NCBI GenBank assembly: GCA_025267735.1
Contig: CM046299.1
Coordinates: forward strand, 35,912,887-35,976,886
Source of the DNA: Mactra quadrangularis
Taxonomy: Eukaryota > Mollusca > Bivalvia > Venerida > Mactridae
Direction of reading: 5' to 3'
DNA length: 64,000 nt
This document shows, piece after piece, positions 57,511-64,000 of this stretch (its first letter is position 1; every line of letters starts with the position of its first letter). Below the pieces are notes generated by a model that was given only the letters and a program-made list of their open reading frames with translations, was not told the origin of the DNA and searched no databases. The position numbers and the translations under genes were made by a program.

Positions 57511-59666
57511 AACCACAGTTACCAATATCGAACAACCTTTACCAATACCTATCAGCCGTACCATAGCGCTTTAAAAGTTTGGAATCACTGGTTTCCAGAC
57601 CGAGAACCAATTACTCAATCAAGCAGGTAACGCTAGGCTGTTTAGGAATAAAGATCCATATAAATTAACTTCTTAATTTACTCGGATATGTTTCATTTGA
57701 GTCTCCATCCGGTATCTGTCACACATGTGATATGAGGTCACAGTTGGAACTTTTATACTCCTAGAAGTAAACGATTTTTAATTGAGTACCTTAAACAATC
57801 TAGGTAAAATTCAATTCCTACGAAATGAAGATGTACACCGTCATGGAAAAAAATATGTTTAATGTGTATATAAGGGGAAATTATATCATAGTTCCTGGCA
57901 TCACGGACTATGGAATGGCTAATTCTATTGACTCGTTGACGTTTCTTTTCTATTGCTTTTGTGGTTGTCTTAGTCCCTTACCAATTCCTCCGTTGAAGTT
58001 TTTTTTTCATTTTTGGGCCTGTCAAAGAGGTCAAATCATTACCCCCTACATGTAGAACGATAATTTTCGGAGAAGAAGAAAGAAACTTTGATTCTACCTC
58101 AGTCTGCAAATGTTGGTCATTGTAATCCACTCACTCCGAACCGGCCGATCGTTTCACCATTTAAATTAAAATTAGGCTTCCGGTTTCATTGGCTTGAACA
58201 CCTGCCCAAAAGAAGATCGAATAAACCAAATACCGTAAGAATGGTATACGTCTTTATTATTCTATTATCCAAGTTGCTATTATATTCTGTTTGAATCGTG
58301 TTAAGATCTATCATGTAGACCTTGATCATAACAACAATTTCAACTTGTATGCAACGCTATCAAAATGCTATGTTGTTATTGGATAATTGGGAAGGATGTT
58401 GCGCCTATTTTAACCAAAGTGTTCCTGAACTGCTCATGCTGACCTTGACGTCAGGCACAGTCCCGTATGTTAACATATAGCTCGAACACTTGGTCCGTAT
58501 GATTAGGCATTTAGATGTATGCATATAAAAAGGCATAAGTCCATTTCTCTATTGAAGTGATTTTGTCCTTACATTATTTTGGGAGTAGTTTCAATGTAGC
58601 CATATGGGATTATTCAAAATGACGAGCCCTGATTGAATCAAACAACATGGTCACATCCTAAAGAAGCAAAGCCAAGCTTACTATACATACTCCCTTCTAC
58701 AAATCTTTTGTTTCAGTGAGACTAGGACAAGAGCGGTCAAATCGTCGTCTGCTAGGCGGATAAGGTTGAAACCTGTATGAGCAATGGTATTTACCGAACT
58801 GTATGAGTTAAAGGGCTGGTTACATGGATTATCAGAGGAAACACCACCTAACCCTAAAAGCTCCGTCGTAGTTTGAATCCCGGCATACCGATCGGCAATG
58901 CCACAAAAAATCGATATTACTTTGTATAGCCTTGTCGACTGCACACCAAGCATGTCATGCCTGGGTTCCTCAGTCCTTGTTACTACAGCTTCTGTTTGTG
59001 CCTATGCTACCGCTGCTGGTAGTACAACACGTCTTCGTGGCCTTCTTTGTAATTCAGAATGAGTTGCTTGCCCTGCCTTGTGGCATCTTTTTGTGAAGTA
59101 CAAACGCAGTCTTAACTAGTTAATAATAGAAACGCGTGAAGAAGGCGCGAGGGATAATGATGAATCAGGATTGAGCCGCCGTTAGGGGGCTAGAACGCAA
59201 AAGTTACGAATGTTGCTAATTTGGTATCCATTGAATTACAATATTGTATTTAGAACTTAAGTGTCATAGTCAACAATAACAATCACGAACTATTATTATA
59301 CGTCACGTTCAAGTAATTTTGGTGTGAGTAAACTAAAGACATGATGCACTTAACAGTTGCAACGTACAATGTACCAACTGTAGCATTCCGCTACGCCACA
59401 GTACATAGGATAACAGACAATGCTAATTACCTGTTAATTTGAATAATTTGTAAAACATTTATCGTGGAACATTGGAGGTTTACAGCACACTTGTGACTAT
59501 ATAGGAACATGGGAATATTCTTCACCCCAAAACTGTCATGGACCTTCGCGAACGTAACAACTGCAGCACTTCAAACATGTCTATACACTGGTTTAGTCTG
59601 TTCTGTGTAACGGAAATCGGGGGTTACTTTAAACCATTTACGCATTTCAGTTAAAAAATCTTTGTA
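57511..59666. other. Sparse region, unassigned open frames
   Basis: The short frames (plus 57825-58055, plus 58088-58294, minus 58681-58953) have no domain I can name. Sequence near 58700-59080 is less AT-rich and could be an old element. TACCAATATCGAACAACCTT-like repeats near 57200-57560 (ACCATTACT / ACCAATACC) are weak. Confidence 0.3.
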
Positions 59667-59669
59667 TTA

Positions 59670-59854
59670 GGCCACAACAAGTTAATGATATGTTCTACGG
59701 ATTTTTCTAGAAAAAAATGGGGCGAGCAAGCGAAGAAAAAAAATCTTAATTCAGTTTATGAGCGAGCGAGGAAATAAAAATATTTTTTTTGTAAAAACCG
59801 TCAAAATTAAGATGCGAGCAAATCCATATAACATGTGATCAATTTGTTGTGGCC
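59670..59854. mobile_element. Harbinger-like MITE with TTA target duplication
   Basis: Starts GGCCACAACAAGTTAATGAT, ends ATCAATTTGTTGTGGCC, flanked by TTA on both sides (59667-59669, 59855-59857). At 185 bp it contains near-repeated GGCGAGCAAGCGAAG and GAGCGAGCGAGG. Confidence 0.8.
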
Positions 59855-59857
59855 TTA

Positions 59858-61169
59858 TCTAGATTTGTTAATAATACCATGGCTATTGGAGAATGCGATT
59901 GTTCTCTGTTCGACTTATAACAAACGTTATATCTACACAATAAACTCGAAATCAACTTTTCTGATGATTCAGACTATAAAGCGTACGGGCGTGGCTAATG
60001 CCACATTGATACTTGACGTTATGAAAACATAAATATTATATCATGGAATGATGGAGCTCTAAGTAAACATAGTAATTAATCTGTATTGAAATGTTCGATA
60101 TTTTTTCACTAAATGAGACTTCGTTATGTCTATTCTATGTTTCACCCAAAAATTACTGTTATTATTATGATAACGAAATGGTTTTATTGATATGTTAATT
60201 CATTTAAAAGTTGTTATATTTATCAGATTTAAATAGTAAGTGTAACGATTATCATTTCTTATGATACGTTTTTTCATGTCTATGGTATTGTTAAATAAGA
60301 AGGATATTTTTTATCTAACTTTTATATAGTAAGGATTATCTCATATTTGTGACAAGGCCTTAATAAATGTTTGTTGCATTATGCTATCCACTTTTTAAAC
60401 GTTTGAATACCTATTATAACTCATTTACGCCTCTGTAACGCATGTTTGAGTCCAAAATAGATTTCTAATGGTCACCTACGTAAGAGACTAGGTACAACAA
60501 CTTGAGAATGAGGTTGACTACCTACACCATTAATCCATGCAACCTGCGTTAATAGCAGCACGCGCAAATTACTAGATAGGACGCTTTGTATATTAGATAG
60601 AACTGATAATTTGGATTAAATTCTACGAGCGTTCATGACATTCGTGTAGATGAAGGTCAAACAGTCAATGAAAACATTTAATAATGTTGTTAACATACAA
60701 AACAGTGTACAATTAACATTGACCTGTAGTTCATAGTACGAATAATATATACACGGCACCATTTCAAGTGGTGAAAATTAGCCTGAAGATATTAGCGTAA
60801 TAACTATACATACACTCATTCTCTAATTATATTGGTGTGAAGTTAACCCATTAATATCATATCTCTTTACGATTTTATACAGATACTTTCTATTATAGAG
60901 GTCACTCCTTGGTACACATGCGCCGGGATCATTTCAGCGAGCTCTGGTCATGTGATCGGCGAAAAGTCTCGTGTATCCGGTAAAAGTTCTTTAATTCAAA
61001 TAGTCAAACGTGATTTCAACGCTAACTTTAAACAGTTGTCTAAGGTTTTCACCACAGGGAATTGTCATGTTACCTCCCTTTGATTTTCAAACAATCCGTT
61101 TATATACATAAACAAGGGGTACAACTGCGTTTAGTAGAACACTTCATCTAGATTTATTATTTTGTGATG
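59858..61169. other. AT-rich spacer
   Basis: No gene or paired repeat recognised. Confidence 0.4.
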
Positions 61170-61412
61170 CACATTGTTGTGATTATTATTACATAATTAT
61201 ATACATTTATTGTTGTGAATATTATTACATAATTATATACATTTATTGTTGTGAATATTATTACATAATTATATACATTTATTGTTGTGAATATTATTAC
61301 ATAATTATATACATTTATTGTTGTGAATATTATTACATAATTATATACATTTATTGTTGTGAATATTATTACATAATTATATACATTATTGTTGTAAATA
61401 TTATTACATAGA
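61170..61412. repeat. 36-bp tandem repeat, about seven units
   Basis: The unit TTGTTGTGAATATTATTACA plus TAATTATATACATTTA repeats nearly perfectly; edge units carry small changes (GTGATTATTATT first, TTGTAAATATT last). The 105-codon minus frame across it, with 12-residue NVYNYVIIFTTI units, is a by-product because 36 is divisible by three. Confidence 0.93.
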
Positions 61413-61598
61413 TATTGATCGTGACATTTTAAAGTATTTTCGGGTTTACAGGGCGACGCACGTAATCCATGCAAAACGATTTAACATTATGTAATAAATG
61501 AAAAGTATGATGCTTTGTAATTATCTACATTCCTAACTCAACACGTGAATTGACCATAATACCTAATTGGGCTATTTAGTTGGCATGCGCCGGTAGAA

Positions 61599-61665
61599 TA
61601 CTGGTATTCGCCGGTCATCTAATCAGCCAATGGCGTAATATATATATGACCGGCGAACACCAGTA
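61599..61665. repeat. Short hairpin
   Basis: TACTGGTATTCGCCGGTCAT pairs with ATGACCGGCGAACACCAGTA across a TA-rich loop. Confidence 0.8.
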
Positions 61666-62332
61666 TACGAGTATGTATATAAAATTCAAGTATTCTGTAA
61701 CAAAAAAAAGCTCCATTTAATTCTATCATTTAAACAAAATTTCAACACATCATCAATATCTAGTATCTTGGATTTATATCTATTATCTAGGGTCTATCAA
61801 CATAACTAATAGTATAAAGTTGTAAGCAAAGATAGCTGGAAAAGCAACAGACGAAAAATAGACCTACCACACAGCCAAAAAGCAAAGAGGGAAATCATTT
61901 TTAGATTTTCAAACTTTTGTTTTAAGAAGGACGCCACAGACAAATAACAAAAACAAATCTAAGGGGTGTGTGTTATCAAGTAAATTGTCATACATGTATA
62001 TATATACGTGTAATTCAAGTATTAAAATATTTATTATTTTCTGGTAACGAAAACTAAAATGTTCACCATTGCGCTGCCGCAGTGAAATGCATACGCTATA
62101 GAAAATGTATCTAATATCATTAATATAATTTAATACATATTTTATTGTATATATTGGATTGGACAAGAGGCATATGATGCCTATATACATCCTCTCCATG
62201 GTCAACATTACAACATGGTTTTTACATGTGAATAAATAAACTGATAGATAATTAAATACATAAATACATACATTTGCAAACATTAAATTCACTATGGAAT
62301 AATATTATTTTAGAGGTTAAACTGTTAACTAT
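61666..62332. other. AT-rich spacer
   Basis: Minus frame 61909-62292 (127 codons) is rich in Tyr, Ile and Leu with no recognised domain; probably chance. Confidence 0.35.
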
Positions 62333-62700
62333 TTAGTTAGAAGTTTGCACTTGTTGTATAAGAACACAGAATGGGAATAAGAAGACAAAAAAGCAAAACT
62401 GACAATAAAATAATGAGTCACTCGAATCTCCTAGAATCGTTGATAAATGAAGCAACAGCATTAATTTATGCAAATGTTTATTAGTAATGAGAGGTTGATT
62501 ATCGTCTCCATATAGAAGTAATTGATAAGTTATTTCCTTTGTATTAATATTCAAAATTTCAACTACCGTAGAAAAAAGGGTTCGTCTAAAATAAGAATAT
62601 ACAGGTTAATGGAATATATAGTGAGTAGTATCTTCGCAGTTATCACGACATGATATACAAAAGGCGTCATGTACTAAAATTAATATCATTATGTTATAAA
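62333..62700 (-). pseudogene. LINE C-terminal relic of a different family
   Basis: Minus-strand text from about 62690 reads DAFCISCRDNCEDTTHYIFH, a stop, then PVYSYFRRTLFSTVVEI and QLLLYGDD near 62510. This is the C-terminal Cys-rich 'EDT-HY...C-Y' signature followed by 'LLYG' seen in many non-LTR retrotransposons. It differs from the CIPCDEH family elsewhere in the window. The open part is the 73-codon frame 62333-62554. Confidence 0.6.
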
Positions 62701-64000
62701 TAATATATTTTTAAATCGCGTACATGTTTAAAATTAATATATTGGTCATTTAAAGTAAGCGATGTGTACGATGTATGTACGAACTTGTTCAAGATTTCAA
62801 TTTGAAGCAAATTAAGTGCCAGTGCAATACTTTGCAGCATATATTAACTATCTTTTACATATATATTGATAGTTTGCATGTACAAATGAAATGAAATTCG
62901 TCCTCGATATCATTTTTGAAAAATGCATATTCTTCTGTCACTTGGAATATAATTGTGTGCAGTACGGATAGTCGCTATCTCTTTGAGTTTTTTTGTGAAA
63001 TAGCAAGACAGTGTTTGTAACCCGACATGTTTGACTTTTTTTGACAAACGTCTAAACATTTTAACTAAATATTATAAAAATGTTTAATTTTACACCATTA
63101 CTTGGTTATGCTTATATACTTTAAACATGGAGAGGGTGTCGCATAAGTTTACCATAAATATCTAATGTACATGTATTATTTTAATATTTTAAAGGCGGTG
63201 ACATAATTTTAGATGAATTCTACCAGTTTCTTCATTTCTGAATATCCCAATAATTCAATCATAGATTATGTCCGAGATTTAAATATTTGGGTATTCCCCT
63301 GTGGTACAAACATACTTTCACCGTCACGGCAAAATGTGTTTACAGAGGACGATAGAAATTAAATTTAAATCCTTTTGTGTGCTTTTCAGATGTAATGTTT
63401 AACAAACTATGTGCCGCTGCGCACGATCGGAAAAATCCATAAATTTGAGTTCTGTCTGAATAGGATTATGTAGTTAAATGGTATTACTGTTCTAAGTTTT
63501 TGGTGACTAATCTGCATTCGTCTTCATGTTTTAATCATTATGTAATAAAGTTTTACGTGAGGAAATACATTTGAAAATTAATGTGGGTTTTAACACCATC
63601 GCTAAAATAACTAGAAACTCATGTGTTCATATGAGGAAGGCTTGCCTATAGGATAACGTTAGTACATAGTTTAGTATTTTACCCCCAGACACATGAAATA
63701 TTCTTCTTTTTGCTTTTATCATAAATGAAAAGATATATCTTAATAAAAGTGAGAGAAAGGGGAGGATAAACTCCGTTCTATGTACTGTAATCAATAGCGA
63801 TATGGAACTTTGATAGAACGGTTATACCGGTGTACGGACAATAGGAATCCACTGCCTGTCTGTTTAGAATCAATAATCGTACAGTAATTCCTGACAGCCT
63901 CAACTGCTCACCTTCACTGAACATATTACACAGAAAACATCGCGGGAGATTTTATTTTTAAAGTGAAATAAGCATTTTACAGTGTAGGTAATGCTCCATG
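62701..64000. other. AT-rich terminal stretch
   Basis: No gene or repeat recognised to the window end. Confidence 0.4.

Noticed and set aside
61170..61412. CRISPR array
   Set aside because: No spacers between units; this is eukaryotic tandem repeat DNA.
61157..61474. 105-codon protein with 12-residue repeats
   Set aside because: Product of a 36-bp tandem repeat whose period is a multiple of three.
61909..62292. 127-codon membrane-like protein
   Set aside because: AT-rich composition gives Ile, Leu and Tyr by chance; no start context, splice sites or family match.

Overview
This is animal nuclear DNA, most likely from a mollusc and probably a bivalve. The grounds are lack of operons or dense coding, AT-rich sequence, splice-like boundaries, tRNA-headed SINEs, and repeat families I associate with bivalve genomes: arrays built on TGACCTTGACCTTTGACC, 'GGGCCC' elements with the text CCAGGGGCATAATTTGAACAA, and LINE 3' ends carrying TTTACGGCGCACCAACA. 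The species call is inference. I find no intact host gene. Every recognisable coding stretch belongs to a mobile element or a decayed multi-copy gene, and most long ORFs arise from repeats read in meaningless frames.

Layout. 1-1227 is one copy of a dispersed repeat whose second copy lies at 22490-24026 and carries a 308-bp MITE. 1757-7061 holds a hairpin, a Harbinger-like MITE, a second hairpin and a nested element: family 'X' with a 1.94-kb insert. 7450-10150 holds a SINE, a Tc1 MITE, a dead Tc1 transposase and a LINE 3' end. 10840-13495 is a satellite with a 643-bp higher-order unit that has captured a LINE fragment. 13540-15465 is a broken YqaJ-nuclease gene with a Tudor-like tail. 16998-22031 carries long-inverted-repeat elements, including a 1652-bp one with an 8-bp target duplication.

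The centrepiece is 24143-32090: a nearly perfect 7.9-kb palindrome with a Polinton/Maverick-type protein-primed DNA polymerase B in each arm. It starts AG, ends CT and is flanked by a direct 6-bp duplication (GTGTTC), the termini and target-site size known for Polintons. No integrase, ATPase, protease or capsid gene is present. It therefore looks like a polymerase-only, inverted-dimer Polinton derivative that was integrated as a unit. One arm has an open polymerase frame; the other has a 2-bp frameshift.

After it come a 3.65-kb element with about 400-bp inverted ends (32370-36024), SINEs, several LINE 3' fragments all on the minus strand (37290-47385), an integrase-core pseudogene (38814-39544), a GGGCCC element, a pogo-like MITE, an inverted tRNA-like pair and the second X copy with the same hairpin at its end (47446-49232). 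49682-50510 holds a SINE and another Tc1 remnant. 52550-56700 is a LINE reverse-transcriptase relic split by a 3.8-kb element whose ends are inverted arrays of a 'CCAAGATGGCGG' repeat. The last 7 kb is sparse: a SINE, a Harbinger-like MITE, a 36-bp tandem repeat and a LINE C-terminal relic.

Positions of repeat edges are read by eye from alignments inside the window, so a few bases of error is possible where no target duplication fixes them.
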